Assembly: GCA_963556255.1 (NCBI GenBank)
Contig: OY744609.1
Coordinates: forward strand, 20,775,609-20,839,608
Reading direction: 5' to 3'
Origin: Allolobophora icterica
Lineage: Eukaryota; Annelida; Clitellata; Crassiclitellata; Lumbricidae
DNA length: 64,000 nucleotides
Below, in pieces: positions 50,266-62,293 of the stretch. Position numbers and translations under genes: made by a program. The stretch's first letter is position 1. The number at the start of each line of letters is the position of its first letter. The notes under the pieces are model-generated. The model had not been told where the DNA came from, searched no databases, and worked only from the letters and a program-made list of their open reading frames with translations.

Positions 50266-50990
50266 GATTTCCAAAATTAGGCCTACAACAGGGTGTTCTA
50301 GATTAACAGTATGTTTAGGCCTAGGCTCAGTGTAATTATGATCGGTAGATACAGATTGGTAATGCTTGTTTAGGGAGGCGCTAGTAATATTACTAGCTGT
50401 TCGTTGATAGTTTCTATCTACTGTGATAGAGGAACATGAGGAGGAGATGAAGGACGGGGTGTAATGATGATGGAGGAACTGAGAAGCTGCGGAATTCAGG
50501 GGGATCAATCCATATGCGTGGTGCTCGGTTGGAGAACTTGAGATGAGTATAGTGACCGGCGGTGGAGAAAGACTGAGATAGGAGGAGGATCGGGTGGAGC
50601 GAGTTGCCTGGATGGCGAAGAGATCACGGAGGTACTTGGGCTGGGAATATTGTAGGGAGTTGTAGGTTAGTGATAGGACTGAAGTGGATTCGCTCTTTGA
50701 ATTTTTAACCAATGGAGTGATTTGAGGATGGGAGTGATGTGATGATGTTTGGCAAGTGAGATTTGGATAAGTTGCAGACGCTTAATTTGGGTGGATTCAA
50801 GGTTGAGGAAGAGAGAATTGCAGTAATCAAGCTTTGTAATAACAAAGGAGGAAGCAATGGTGAAGGCAGTTTTAAGGTCGATCATGGGTTGGATGCGTCG
50901 GAGGTCACGAATGTGCATGAAACAGAAGTGCGGGAGGTTGTAGATGTGCTTAGAGAAGTAGAAGTGTGCATCAAAAGTAATACCACATTA
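50266..50990 (-). mobile_element. Second LINE fragment (L2/CR1-like C-terminus)
   Basis: Minus strand: FVITKLDYCNSLFLNLES, IKRLQLIQISLAKHHHITPI, LKSLHWLKIQ, then after a frameshift near 50700 LTYNSLQYSQPKYLRDLF and a serine-rich end. These are typical C-terminal motifs of the L2/CR1 group. It directly abuts the LINE at 48735-50265. Confidence 0.8.
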
Positions 50991-51026
50991 TCAATATAAT
51001 TAAGCGCAATCATTATTTATAGAAAC

Positions 51027-51619
51027 CAGAGGCGTAGCTAGGTGGTACAGAGGGGGTGTACATGTGTCCCCGAGCAGTGTGTAATCTAGTCCCTCTGTTC
51101 TGGGGGGGAAACAAGGTTTCTCGGGGGGGAATTTCCCCCCAAAAAGGTGTCTGCCTTACAATATTGCTGAGTTCTGGGGGAAACTTCAATCCTGGGGGGG
51201 GAAATTTCCCCCCCAAAAGACGTCTAGATTAAACACTGGTCCCCGAGCGCCAAGGAAAGGGAGCGTCAAAATGAGGATTACGCCTAAGATAAATTATTTT
51301 ATTCTTAATTTTGATGCAGTTTTTAATAATTTATCCCAAATAAATTTACAAGATTTAATGTTGGCGCCCCAAATATATCCAGTTATTTACTCGATCATTA
51401 CTTACAAACCAGTTCTCATGTATGATTTTGTCGCCCCATTGAACAACTAAGGGGCAACGTGCATGTACTATCTGGTTTTTTTTCATATTTTATTTCATTA
51501 AAATTAAAATTGCTATTCAATTATTTGGAATATGTGAAATAGTAAAACGGGGTAGGGCCCCGTATGGGCGCCAAATTCATAGTTTGTTCCTGGCTCAAAA
51601 TATCCTAATTACGCCGCTG
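51027..51619. mobile_element. hAT-like MITE with a nested MITE
   Basis: Ends CAGAGGCGTAGCTAGG and, inverted, CAGCGGCGTAATTAGG; flanks ATAGAAAC / CTAGAAAC agree in 7 of 8 bases. Same family as 19859-20102. The element at 51075-51238 splits it. Confidence 0.8.
51075..51238. mobile_element. Nested MITE with 9-bp duplication, 164 bp
   Basis: Flanked by GTCCCCGAG on both sides (51066-51074, 51239-51247). Ends CAGTGTGTAATCTAGTCC and, inverted, CAGTGTTTAATCTAGACG, as at 34994-35394. Confidence 0.85.
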
Positions 51620-52078
51620 CTAGAAACTAGGCCAAAATCAATTTAAACTAGGTCGAAATCAATTTAAAACTAAGAAATACATTGAAGCTCACATGAACAG
51701 TGAAGATGTACAGTTCACTGAATTGAGATTAAAGTTTCATTGAATTTTCTAGCAAACGAATTTAGTAATAACTCTAAATGAAACACTACGGTGACCACAG
51801 GAAGCACCGAAAAAAATATTCCAGGTAGTCAAAGTGCCGCCCCCTCAAGTGGCCGCCCGGTGCGACCGCACCCCTTGCATCCCCCACGCGCCGCCACTGC
51901 GTAGACAGCGGCACCACTGCAGAAGATTTTAGATGATACCTTTTGATATAGATTTTTAATCATATAGTGCATTATTTTCCCGGTTTTTGTTTTCAGTAAA
52001 AAAACTAATTTGTTTTTAATAAAAAACTGAATTATGCTCTGCATTAGATTCAACGCTGTTCAATTCATTTTCAGCCAG

Positions 52079-53524
52079 ATGCCACTGAAGAACAGTTCCT
52101 CAATCACGTATACAGAAAACTACTGGCCAGGAAGCTCAGGCATACAGCAAGAGTCCGAGGATAGTTGGATCGCGACCAAGGCCATGCGATCGAGGCCAGT
52201 GGAGGAAAAGGCAGAGGACACGGCCTTAGATTTCAGCCCAGAGAACACGAGCGCTGAGGACTGGACCTGGAGACGAAGGACAGAACTCGATTGGGACGAC
52301 ATCCAGTTTGTCTCTTCCGAATCGGAACCGGAAGTCATCGAAGAAATCGGAAGTGCCTTACCTCGAGGCGACGACGAAGGGAGAGTTGACTTCCGTCAAA
52401 AGAAGCCACCGGAAGTAGGACGTCCGCGGAAGCGAGAACCGAAGAAGAAGAAGCTGACGGGCGCACGGATCGCCAAACTGAGGGTGCGACGAATGAAAGC
52501 GAATGCCCGCGAGAGAACCCGGATGCACGGACTGAACGGAGCACTTGATGACCTTCGAAAACACGTTCCGTGTCAGTCGAAGACCCAGAAGCTGTCGAAG
52601 ATCGAGACGCTTCGACTGGCCAGGAACTACATCGGCGCTCTGGCGGAAATCCTCAAGACCGGAACGAAACCGGACACCATCTCGTTCGCGAGATCGCTGA
52701 CCAAGGGTCTGTCTCAGAACACGGTCAACCTCGTCTCGTCGTGCCTTCAGCTTCATCCAGGATGCCTGACCGAATCGCCCTACGACGCTCGCAGTTCGAT
52801 GCCGTATTTTCAGTACGCAGGTTACGTACCGAATACGGAAACCGGGTTTCCTGTACGATTCCACCCAACGACGTTTGACTGCTTCAGTCCAGAGGATGGA
52901 TCTCAGTGCGTTGAGGATAAAGAACGTGAAGAATATTTATCTCATGTCAGTACTAGAAGCAGATACTTTCACTCGACTGGTGATCGTTTTGATCAGCACC
53001 TACTTCAACCTCTGCAGCCCTTCGAAGACAACCCACAGCCATTTGACAGTGTCTACCTGTCATCGTCCTACTCCCAGAGACCATCCGTCTGCCCGGGTGA
53101 CGTCATCGAGCACGTCAGAGCGCGTCCAAATAAACTGGCCATGCTGTGCGGCAGTGACGTCGCCACCAGTCACATGGTCTACGCAGCGTCCAATCATGAG
53201 GGATCTACGAACGCTTTTCATAAAGAAGACTTTATATATGTAAATCGTTGCGCGGAAGACACCTTTCGTCAGCCAATCATCGAAGAGAACACTAACAGAC
53301 CGACCTACTGCCGAGGAAATAGCGTCCTCTCTAACGGACCAACAACGTTTTATCAAAGCGACAGTCGCGCTACGGCGTGTCAGACTCCTAGTCACGAGAA
53401 ATCAGGAACTTTTTCTAATTTCTTTGCGACTGACTTCGCAATTAAGCGTCCTATTCATAATAGTCACCACCATCAGCAAAACTGGAGTAGAATCTGGAGG
53501 CTGATTCAATCTAATTGTGCCTAA
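52079..53524 (+). CDS. NeuroD-family bHLH transcription factor, copy 3
   Basis: Encodes 481 residues; the bHLH is identical to copies 1 and 2. It begins MPLKN after the acceptor CATTTTCAG|CCAG; the 15-codon upstream extension of the frame is intronic. Two C-terminal differences stand out. A 12-base insertion at about 53462-53473 adds SHHH, and the TGA that ends copies 1 and 2 is TGG here (53495-53497), so eight more residues (WRLIQSNCA end) are read to a TAA. Other changes (for example [18 protein letters not shown]) lie in the region where copies 1 and 2 are identical. With promoter, exon 1 and intron in place, this copy looks complete and probably functional. Confidence 0.93.
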   Translation: MPLKNSSSITYTENYWPGSSGIQQESEDSWIATKAMRSRPVEEKAEDTALDFSPENTSAEDWTWRRRTELDWDDIQFVSSESEPEVIEEIGSALPRGDDEGRVDFRQKKPPEVGRPRKREPKKKKLTGARIAKLRVRRMKANARERTRMHGLNGALDDLRKHVPCQSKTQKLSKIETLRLARNYIGALAEILKTGTKPDTISFARSLTKGLSQNTVNLVSSCLQLHPGCLTESPYDARSSMPYFQYAGYVPNTETGFPVRFHPTTFDCFSPEDGSQCVEDKEREEYLSHVSTRSRYFHSTGDRFDQHLLQPLQPFEDNPQPFDSVYLSSSYSQRPSVCPGDVIEHVRARPNKLAMLCGSDVATSHMVYAASNHEGSTNAFHKEDFIYVNRCAEDTFRQPIIEENTNRPTYCRGNSVLSNGPTTFYQSDSRATACQTPSHEKSGTFSNFFATDFAIKRPIHNSHHHQQNWSRIWRLIQSNCA

Positions 53525-53757
53525 AATATTGGTGCTACTGCATGGAAACGCTTGTGAATAGTATTTATTTATGATTATTCTATTTCTAACTATGAAAACT
53601 TATATTTCTACTCCGTAGTAACACGAAATGGATGCATGGCTTAACTGAACCAAATTCTATTAGATCTGGTATGATCTAACCTCATCTGATCAGATCTAAG
53701 CTAATCTATCTGATCGAGGTTAATCCATGCACACGCACGCACGCACGCACACGCACG

Positions 53758-53799
<42 letters not shown>

Positions 53800-54000
53800 G
53801 TTATCTGCAGCCTTGCAGCATGAAGTATTGTCGTAAGTCAAACCAAAATCCAAATCAGTTTCCAACAGCCTATAGCAACTACAGCAACCAAGAAAATTTC
53901 GATTGGTGTATCCGAGGACGATTTTCAGTCTATTGTTTCCTTGGCTGTAATTGTAATTGAACATTTATATAGCACAATTTAATAAACAAACGAATCAAAA
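53525..54000 (+). other. 3'UTR of NeuroD copy 3
   Basis: Aligned with 7590-8030. AATAAA at 53981-53986. Interrupted by a (CACG)/(CA) microsatellite. Confidence 0.5.
53730..53797. repeat. (CACG)n(CA)n microsatellite
   Basis: Expanded in copy 3 only; copies 1 and 2 have a single GCACACACACC at the same place. Confidence 0.9.
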
Positions 54001-54310
54001 GCACTGTCTGCGCTGGCCTAGGTGATGTTAAATGTCGTTAAGAACTGGAGTTCTATCCTATGGCAGATCAATGCGCAGAAAAACGGAAGAGTCACCAGTG
54101 GCGGGCCCACGAACACACGAAGAACCCAACCAACAGATTCCGTCGACAGTTGAAAGATAGCATCATGTTCAGAGTCTTTGGACGAAGTTGCGCCAACGAC
54201 ACGTGGCCGCACTCGCAGCACATGATGACGCTGCCGGCGAACAGTTCTTCATTGGTAGAAGATGGCGCACGCGCTGCCATATTGCAGGTTATCTAGGTTG
54301 CTGCCATGCC
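54001..54310 (+). other. Conserved CpG-rich 3' block, copy 3
   Basis: Counterpart of 8031-8340 with the same 78-codon frame (MADQCAEKRKS...), differing by two residues. Confidence 0.35.
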
Positions 54311-55159
54311 TGCGCTTTGCAGGTGGTTAACAAAATAGCCAGAAATTTGGAAGTTAGCTACCAGTGCGTTCTTTAAAGCTGCAATATCAATTTTCGGCAT
54401 AATTGTTTACTTAGCAAATTCTATAGCGCTGGCTGTAAATGCAAAAGGTATACCATCGATGGCGCACCAAAAACCGTAGTTAAATCAATAAACTTGTGGG
54501 CTAATTAAAGACTGATTAAACTTCTTATGTAGTGATTTTAGATAACTTGAATTGATGTCCATCGATATGACCTAATATAAAATTTGCACATCAGTCACAC
54601 TACGCTGTTGTAGTTTGATAGGTGAAATATTACATAGGCCTACTCACAAATGGAATGCCGTAGGTTAAGTTTAGTTAAGTTCAGACTATCAATCGATCAG
54701 TCAGTCGGTTAGAAATGCATCTGAAAATGAAGCCTTTGGTTTAGGCTTTCAGTGGACAATTTAAATGGAGCCCAGAGGTTTTTAAAGTTGCGTCATAGAC
54801 ATTTGTAAGTTCTTAGACTTCTTCAATTCCAGTTAATCAACCAACACTTAATTCTGACATTGATCGTTTAAAACTGAGTTATCATCGTGATAGCAGATCT
54901 ACTATAATTATTTATTGTAATAAAATCCGACCTAGCATACACTGCCGTAAACCGGCCTCTGAAGGAGCCAATGCAGAGCTTACAGCTCCCTCGTGCGGCT
55001 GAGTCGCCTCCTTGTTGTTAGGACATAGAAAGCTCGCTGTCTCAGATCCTCAATTTTCTTAAAGTACCTGGCCAAAACAGGTCGTACACCGAGCTGCCAA
55101 CTTTGCGTTTGCTCTGCAAACATGGTGTTCAGTTATGTTCAAACAGAAAGTAATAATAA

Positions 55160-55345
55160 AAGTATGTAGCCTATGCATGTGTTTATTTATGTATGTATGT
55201 ATGTACATGTACGTATGTATTTATGTACGTGGTGTGTATGCATGTATATATGTATGTATGTAGGCAATGCCTACTAGGCATATGTATGCAAGCATACATA
55301 ACTACGTAGCTATGATATGCATTGTGTATGTATGATATTATGTGT
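55160..55345. repeat. Degenerate (GTAT)n tract, block 3
   Basis: Positional equivalent of 9425-9610 and 28225-28410. Confidence 0.65.
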
Positions 55346-55805
55346 ATCTAGACACTTAATATGGCGTCTTTAATGCACCTCATAAACAACCCATACAAAA
55401 ATGCCGACTGTATATTCTATCAAGATTGTCCTTCAGGGGAAGAATAATCGTACACCCCTCCACAATCACATCTCTAAAGATAAGTAAGAAACGTTCTTCA
55501 GCTACTTTACCTTACCCAAAGATCCGAAATATACGACCGCGTAAGCACACATATATAAACACTGACAGGAACACGAAAAAAAGATAAAACAACCGACGCA
55601 GGCATCTATAAGGTCAGACAAATGGACACACAGACGGACAGACAGATAAGAAGGTAGGCACACAATAACTACCGAGTGGTGGAGTTGGTCACACGTCCGA
55701 GCAGTGCGTTATTTATATAGAAATGAACAGCCATCGTTCGGACCGCGAACGGAGGAAGTAGATCAACGCGTTCTGTTTGACCTGCACTCCAATCCAGTCA
55801 TTTAT

Positions 55806-58800
55806 TAGTGCATACGCTAGAGAACAGAAACTTTAAACATTGTGCAAACTGCACGAACAAGCAAAATATTTATTTTGCAGAGTATATAAATATTGGTAAC
55901 AACAATCAGCTACAGCCACATCGTGTACGAATTTTTTAAGAATTATAATAAAAGTAAGTTGCTGGCACTATTTGTTTGGCGTTCTAGTGACCTAATACAA
56001 TTTGACCTAATTTCGAGGCCGCTTATTGAACGTTCCGTTCAGTTAGCGGCCTCAATATGTGGTGTGCGCATGCGCAGTGGGTCGGGTCACTGTGCTAAAG
56101 GTCGACGGTATCCAAAATAATACGCACACGTGAGTCGTAAGTTTAATCATAATAATAAGAGATTTAAGTGCCGTTATTCGTAGACAGTCGACGAGAAATC
56201 GATGCAACGATTCAGAAGCACTACGTTTTAGTAGTGAAAATCAAGCATTAGAAATTTTAATTTTTGATATGCCAGTTAATTGTGCTTGTAATAAGTTGTA
56301 GCAACGGTGAATACCAAATAAAACTGGTGAGACTGTTTACTTTTCCTCAGGAAAACAGAGATGGAGCTTTTATTAAACTTATTTATCATTAGCGCAGGTA
56401 CGTGTTCATCTATTGTGAATACGTGGATAAAGTTCTTGGCACATGATTTGGCCAGATAAAAATCAGATTTGCAGTTTTATGCCAAAATCTTTGCGCCAAA
56501 AATATCCGTCATTGCGCTGTACCAAAGACTGCAGTGAAACGTTCATTGACCGTCCACGTGATTTAAAATTGCAGACCTGCGCATGGTCCGACTATAAAAC
56601 ACCATACTCTGAAGTACCTTAATAGTAAAAACACCAGATGGCATGATCTCATTTGTTTCCAATGCATTGGGTGGTCGTGCTACAGATAGATACATTGTTC
56701 AGAAATCAGATTTTCTTGATTTGATTGACTTAATTATAGCAGATCGTGGATTCACAATAAGAGAAGACTTGTTTTTTGCTATGCTACACTAGAGATTCCA
56801 CCACCTAGTGCAGGGACAGCAAATGTCCAGAAGCAATGTCCTTAAAACGTCGCAAATTGTTAGTGGGATTTCCTATAGTGTGTGGTTTTACTTTGAGGAG
56901 AATAGATATTTGACTTAGCAGTAGGACCAAACGCTTTAGCTAGTTGAAGGCGGAGCCTCGACCGACAACGATTTCAAAGCGTGTCGTTTAAATAGACCCC
57001 ATTGGAAATTTGACTTTTATGGTAAGGTGTAGATAAATGACTGGGATTGCTAAAGGGCTAAAACCAACATACATGCCTGAATTTTTTAACACAAACTAAC
57101 ATAGACATGTGCAGTTCTAACACAAACTACATGTCTTCTGGACCACTTAAACATGGTTATTTTATGTTATGTTAAGACTTGGGGACTTGAGTACTGCTCT
57201 AGGGTTGTGCTTCAACATTCCTGAAGACCTCTTTTGGTAGGGAAAAATCAGCATGGGAAGCATGGTATCCAGTTGTCACTGAAGTGTTTCTCAATCTGAA
57301 CAGTGCTGACAACTGTTGTTTTTTTGTTTTGCAGTGCTTTGTTATTGTCATGCACGATAGGACAAGTGAGTGCAGATCTGAATTCAGCACACATGCATCT
57401 TTTCACCAAAAATCTTGATCATTAGAATAAATTCCTCTCACATGTGATTCTTTCATTCAACATGTTAAGAGATACATGTTTCAAGCAATTCATTGCTGGT
57501 GTTACTTTCTGAAACAGGAACCAATGCTGCCAAATCCTCTTGATTGGGGATGGGCAAAGGATGGTGAAAATTGGGTACCATTTTGGAAAACTATACTGCA
57601 AGTATCAAAAATCTGCAAGGAGCTAGTACATAGTGCATTCAAAAAAGGATGTTTTGTGTGGTGCAAAAGGCTAATCTTGTATGCACAGCACTGTGTCAGT
57701 GTGATAGTGAATGTGTTAAGACACTCAATTATGGGCGTACAAAATTACCAAAATTATTTACGAACTGCACTGTACATGTATTTGTACTTTATGTACTGTA
57801 CTGTACTTGCATGCCCGTTATAGAGGATTGCAATAATTGAAATGTGTAACTAAACTGTAATATCAGTCAAAGTATGTAATTGTATAATACTGTATTCTTC
57901 AGTTAGTTATAATACCTACAACAAATTTAAATAATAACAAAAATTATATACTAAATAAGCAGGTATTTAAAAAATTACAAGTCAAATAAAAATCACATTT
58001 TAGGTTATTGTAAAAGACATATACATGCCAGCAAATCAGCTGTGAATCAAGTCAAATTAGCTCACGACGCTGTAAAATTGGTCAACTTCGGAAAATTATT
58101 TACACGCAAAGGAGCAGAACACCAACCTGAAATTTTCACCAATGACAGTTCTAGGTGTCCTCAATATATGTGCAAATTTTCACGAACTTCATTAGATACA
58201 CACTTTCACTGTTTTGGAAAGCCATAAACCCCACTTTGACGATTGTGACAAGGAAAATGTCCTTGAAAAGTACAGACATAATTAAACTAATCAGGTACTG
58301 ACTATATGTCTGATAAGCACCCATGTACCTAAATATAAAACCAGTATAAGTATTACTATATATCGTTCCTGCCTGCTGATATGATGTCTGGAACTCGAGT
58401 GAAAATTGGCCTCCGTGCAGTATTTACAAATTAATAGATTAAAAACCACAGGTAACACCACCCATATTTTTGCATATTTGGAATAAGCACAACAAACTGA
58501 TTACATAAAAAAATATTCAGCCCCCTAGCTCATTTCTTAGCCAAGATATGACTGTCCAAAGTTGGCGGATCATGCCGTTTTCTCGCGATCAGTTTTTTGC
58601 TTATTAATTTCAAAAATTAATATCTTGGTCAAATGTTGAGATATTCTGCTAAAATTTTCACTGTTATTCCTACTTTTGCGTGTAGTTTATGTATAAAAAA
58701 TTTCAGAAAGATCCAAAGGGTGTGGTGTACACCCCTGGTTGATTTGACATAGTGCAAATCCTCATACCGGCCATGCTAAAATTTTCGAAAAAAAATTTTT

Positions 58801-58916
58801 ATTTCCCAGAATGTGGCTGTAGCAGGTCTTCAACTTCGTTCTTTCCTGATTCTAAATATATAATTTTTTTGCTTGTTCTCATAATTTGCACAATGTTATG
58901 AAGTCCCAAAGTACTA
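55806..58916. mobile_element. 3.1-kb DNA transposon with ~120-bp imperfect TIRs
   Basis: Copies 1 and 2 read CATTTATTGCAG; here the sequence is opened at TAT, which appears on both sides (55803-55805, 58917-58919). The ends start TAGTGC and, inverted, TAGTAC, and both contain ACATTGTGCAAA, GAACAAGCAAAA and GCTACAGCCACAT in the same order, giving inverted repeats of about 120 bases. Inside only short frames are found (55893-56120, 57476-57823, 58042-58227), none recognised. The 3-bp duplication would fit PIF/Harbinger, but TAT is not its usual TWA and no transposase is visible, so the class is open. Confidence 0.8.
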
Positions 58917-58982
58917 TATTGCAGAATTTACGTCCGGTGCCCTGCGTATTACGCCTCGCGGGACCCCGTGCAGTTTGCCACC

Positions 58983-59055
58983 ATGCCTAAGCGTGGCGTA
59001 TCAGAATCGAAGGCAACTGTAAGAACCAGATCTCGCCGGTTTTTTGTCTGCGCGG
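58983..59055 (+). other. Candidate MPKR first exon, block 3 copy
   Basis: 73 bases from ATG to a GTAAGT donor at 59056 (GCGCGG|GTAAGT, the best of the three). Its upstream CpG-rich part is separated by the 3.1-kb insertion, which ends 65 bases before the ATG. Confidence 0.35.
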
Positions 59056-60160
59056 GTAAGTATGTAAATATTGTCGCAGTTTTGTAGTCGCACTCGATCG
59101 TTTTTATCTCTGGCTCAATATTCGACTTGTTGAGCTTCGAGCAATTAGGCCTATGAGTAATAAACTGGTGGTAAATGCGCATGCATTTGTGCAAATATCA
59201 GTACATAGGGCCTACTGTACATTAGTAAGCCGTATGTAGTGATTGTTAATTGCAAAAGTTGCAGTTATTAACATAATACTAGGCCTATATTACAAGTAAA
59301 CATTTACGTGTAATAGGCCTATATATACACGCATCGATGTATAGGGGTATTGTAGCGCATTTAGTATGTCCTATACCTCATATGCAAGCGTACGTGTTTA
59401 TGTACACACGGCACATACGTACATAGGCCTACATGTACATACACACGTGCATGCATACATACATACGTACATACACGTGTGCTTCTCTAGCGCATGAATA
59501 TGACGAACCCCTACGAGTTCGCTTGCAGCGACCATCAAAAGGTGGTTTATCCATTAAGTTGAGGGCGATATAGTTTGACTTCGTTAGATTACATATGTAG
59601 GATTTAATTACAAGCAGGGTCCTACCTATCCCCCTTGCGGTCTTAAGTGACGACAGTTTCCATTTTATTGCTTTACTTTTAGTAGGCAAGTAGGCCCTAT
59701 AGAAACATGGGTTCATTTGCACTAAGGCATCGTTATCTGTTTGCTTTAGATTTTTCGTTGCTCTGCTTTGATCCGTGCGATGCCTATCGCAAGGCCCGCC
59801 GAGAGGGGGGCAGGGGGGACAAATGCCCATTGGCCCGGCGACTTTTAGGGGCCCGGGCCGGGCCCGCAATCAACTTATGAAAAATATTATAATCAGTTAT
59901 ACAAAGTTTATGATTTACGCCTTTTAAGATATATTTTCTGACGCTTAACTACAATCAGTTTAAACTTCAAGCATCTGAATAAAATCATAGTTATATAATA
60001 TATATATATATATATATAAAATATCGTAGGTCGTACAGACGTACACAGTGCGTCTGATTTGAAAATAGTAGGCGGCTTGAAAATCGATCACGCTTGGTCT
60101 AGTAGGCGAACGATGCGCGGTCGACCTTGGGAGTTTTTATGTAGGGTACAGCGTATTTTA

Positions 60161-60238
60161 TCTCCCTCCCTCCCTCCCTCCCTCCCCCCTACCCCTCTCC
60201 CCCCCTCCCCCCTCCCTCCCTCCCTCCCTCCCTCCCTC
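60161..60238. repeat. (CCCT)n microsatellite
   Basis: CCCT tetranucleotide run with a C-rich centre. Confidence 0.9.
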
Positions 60239-60563
60239 GTAATCCGATTTCCGTCTCAATATCTCAGTCTCAGATACAGAGTATTGCATTAGTGCATTGT
60301 ACGTGCATATGTGTCATTTTGTTAAATTTATTAATTTAGTATACTGTTACTAAACTCATAATAACACACTGTTACTAAACTCATAATAACACAGCTAACA
60401 CATCAATCTTTGTACTACAAGTGTAAAATAAAAGTTTAGTTTAACATACTTTACAGTTTCCATTGTTTATTTGTTATACAAACTGAAAGTGTGATTATAA
60501 TGAGTAGGCCTACAGCCCTACATGTTTGCTATACATGGATTGTGACTTTGTAACGACAGTTTC

Positions 60564-61364
60564 TTACAAACATCGCTTTCGTGTTTTGCTCTGAGCAAAG
60601 TCTTTTATAATATCATCGAAATTCAAAGACTCCAACGCATCTGATTCTATGCTCATGACATCATACGGCTGCGAAGCTCGTTCTTGATTAATTTAAGTTT
60701 TGAGAAAGAACGTTCACCCGTACAGTTTGTCACCATCATTGACAGAAAGATTGATGACCCATCGTTGTTGTTGAAAACAAGCGACAGACAAAGCAATACA
60801 CAGACTTCTGCGATGGAGAAAAGAGCAAACCACTCGCGACAGACTGATTCACCATTTCGCAGTTTACGACGGAAACAGGAATCAGTTAAGCAACGTATAT
60901 GCAACTTATCTCCCGTTCGAATGGGTTCGATACACGCGTTGAGTCGTACTAAAGTCAGACTCTTTATGCTGGCAACTAGCAAGACCTTTACGAATCCAAT
61001 AAGATCGCAATTCCTCCGTGATTGGACTCCATAGCCTAAGGCTGCATCAGTTGGATAGTCCGCTGACTCCGCAGGGCTTACATCTTGCGAAATAGGCTTC
61101 GAATTTTTGTGTTGTGACAACATCTGTACTTTCGACTGGCAGACCATCATCTTGCAGCGACAATAACTGTTCATCTTTATCGCAAACAATGACATCAGTA
61201 GACGAGTAGGCCTAAGACAACGTAAGAGTATCTTACGTCTCAACAATGTCGGACTGCGATGATGATTGTGTTTTCTGACTTTGAAAAAAAGAAGATACTT
61301 TTGGATGTTTGTTCGACATTTGAATTTCAGTTGCTTCCTTTTTTCTCTTCGCGGCACCACTCAT
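60564..61364 (-). pseudogene. hAT transposase relic (ZMYM1-like), internally deleted
   Basis: On the minus strand the start ATG at 61364 gives MSGAAKRKKEATEIQ followed by PKVSSFF, the typical N-terminus of a group of hAT transposases, ending after 44 codons in TAA. The other end encodes ERSFSKLKLIKNELRSRM, the core of the hAT C-terminal dimerisation domain, then after a frameshift MSIESDALESLNFDDIIKDF to a stop at 60564. Full-length relatives are about 600-800 residues, so most of the RNase-H-like catalytic core is missing. The 235-codon open frame 61360-60653 mixes reading frames. Confidence 0.75.
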
Positions 61365-62136
61365 ATAATGTCTACGCATTTTTGATGGGTTGTCTGATAT
61401 TTCGTTTAATTGATCGTAAGCCTAGTGATAATTGGCCAAAAGTTGCAAATCGGTTTACCGTGAACGACGGTGATAACTGATAATCAGAATCTTAATCTGC
61501 ATAACAAAAAGGGTAGAAACTATCAAAAAACCTAAACCTTATACATTGGAGGAGGTGGAAATGAAGTGATTTTGTTAAGTTAAATAAGTTTGCCAAGTTC
61601 ACTACCGACTCAGTACCGAGCGTCGACACGTCAACATCATTCTATTTACCCTATTAACTGTGCGAAATTTGATACGGTTTTTGCCCTTTTTATAATTTAA
61701 AGTTTAAAACAATTTAAAAAATGACTAGATTATAGGACAGAGAGATTTAATATTAAAAATTAATATTAACTTACCAAGATATAAAAATTCCTTGAACAGC
61801 GTTCTGAAAAAGCAGACAAAAAGAAAACAAACATAATAGCCAATGGCCTACAGCAAGTTGTGCGCCATCGTCGCCATGCGTTAAAATTATTGATTTATTT
61901 CTATAGCGCTCTTATTTTATTACCAATAATTATATTTAACTAAAAATGCAGACCGCAGACATTTGTTTAAAAAAATAATAAAAATGTGTTATTGTTCTTA
62001 CTTTACTTTGCAGAATTGTTACGGTACTTGTTAGAACAGAACTTATAATATTGTTATTTTGTTTCTGGGCCGCCGGGGGCCCCCCGCTGCGCGGGGCCCT
62101 AGGCCCGGGCCTCGCGTGCCTATGCCTTAAAACGGC

Positions 62137-62293
62137 ACTGATAGGTTCCTTTCCACCCCCGCCGTCTCCAGTACCCATTCATTTGTTTTCTTCTCTGTCC
62201 ATGATATTCCAAGGATTTTTCGTATGCATTTCATTTCAAATGCCTTTATTCTATCCTCCTCCCTCTTTTTGATTGTCCAACTCTCACAGCCAT
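62137..62293 (-). mobile_element. RTE-like LINE, downstream half
   Basis: The minus strand encodes GCESWTIKKREEDRIKAFEM, KCIRKILGISWTEKKTNEWV, the region after the thumb in RTE-type endonuclease/reverse transcriptases. Its upstream half is at 63705-64000; the 1.4 kb between them is an inserted LINE. Confidence 0.8.

Larger units (their letters stand above)
46475..52074 (+). other. Intron of NeuroD copy 3 (5.6 kb), full of transposons
   Basis: Starts with the same 90 bases and GTAT-type microsatellite as the intron of copy 1, and 48110-48340 matches 3060-3360 there. The rest is insertion: a TIR element (46841-47541), two LINEs (48735-50990) and nested MITEs (51027-51619). This accounts for most of the 1.9 kb excess over the copy 1 intron. 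Confidence 0.55.
51905..59791 (+). repeat. Segmental duplication block 3 (NeuroD copy 3 and 3' flank)
   Basis: Starts at CAGCGGCACCACTGCAGAAG (compare 5959) and runs to GCCTATCG at 59791, where it meets a hAT relic. It is interrupted by the 3.1-kb element at 55806-58916. Confidence 0.85.
59792..62136 (-). mobile_element. hAT element relic (ends uncertain)
   Basis: Homology with NeuroD block 1 stops at 59791, where CAAGGCCCGCCGAGAGGG begins; G/C-rich sequence at 62070-62136, inverted CAGTGCCGTTTTAAGGCATA, resembles hAT ends. The two ends do not match each other well and no 8-bp duplication was found. Between them lies a hAT transposase relic and simple repeats ((TA)n near 60000, (CCCT)n at 60161-60238). 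Confidence 0.55.
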
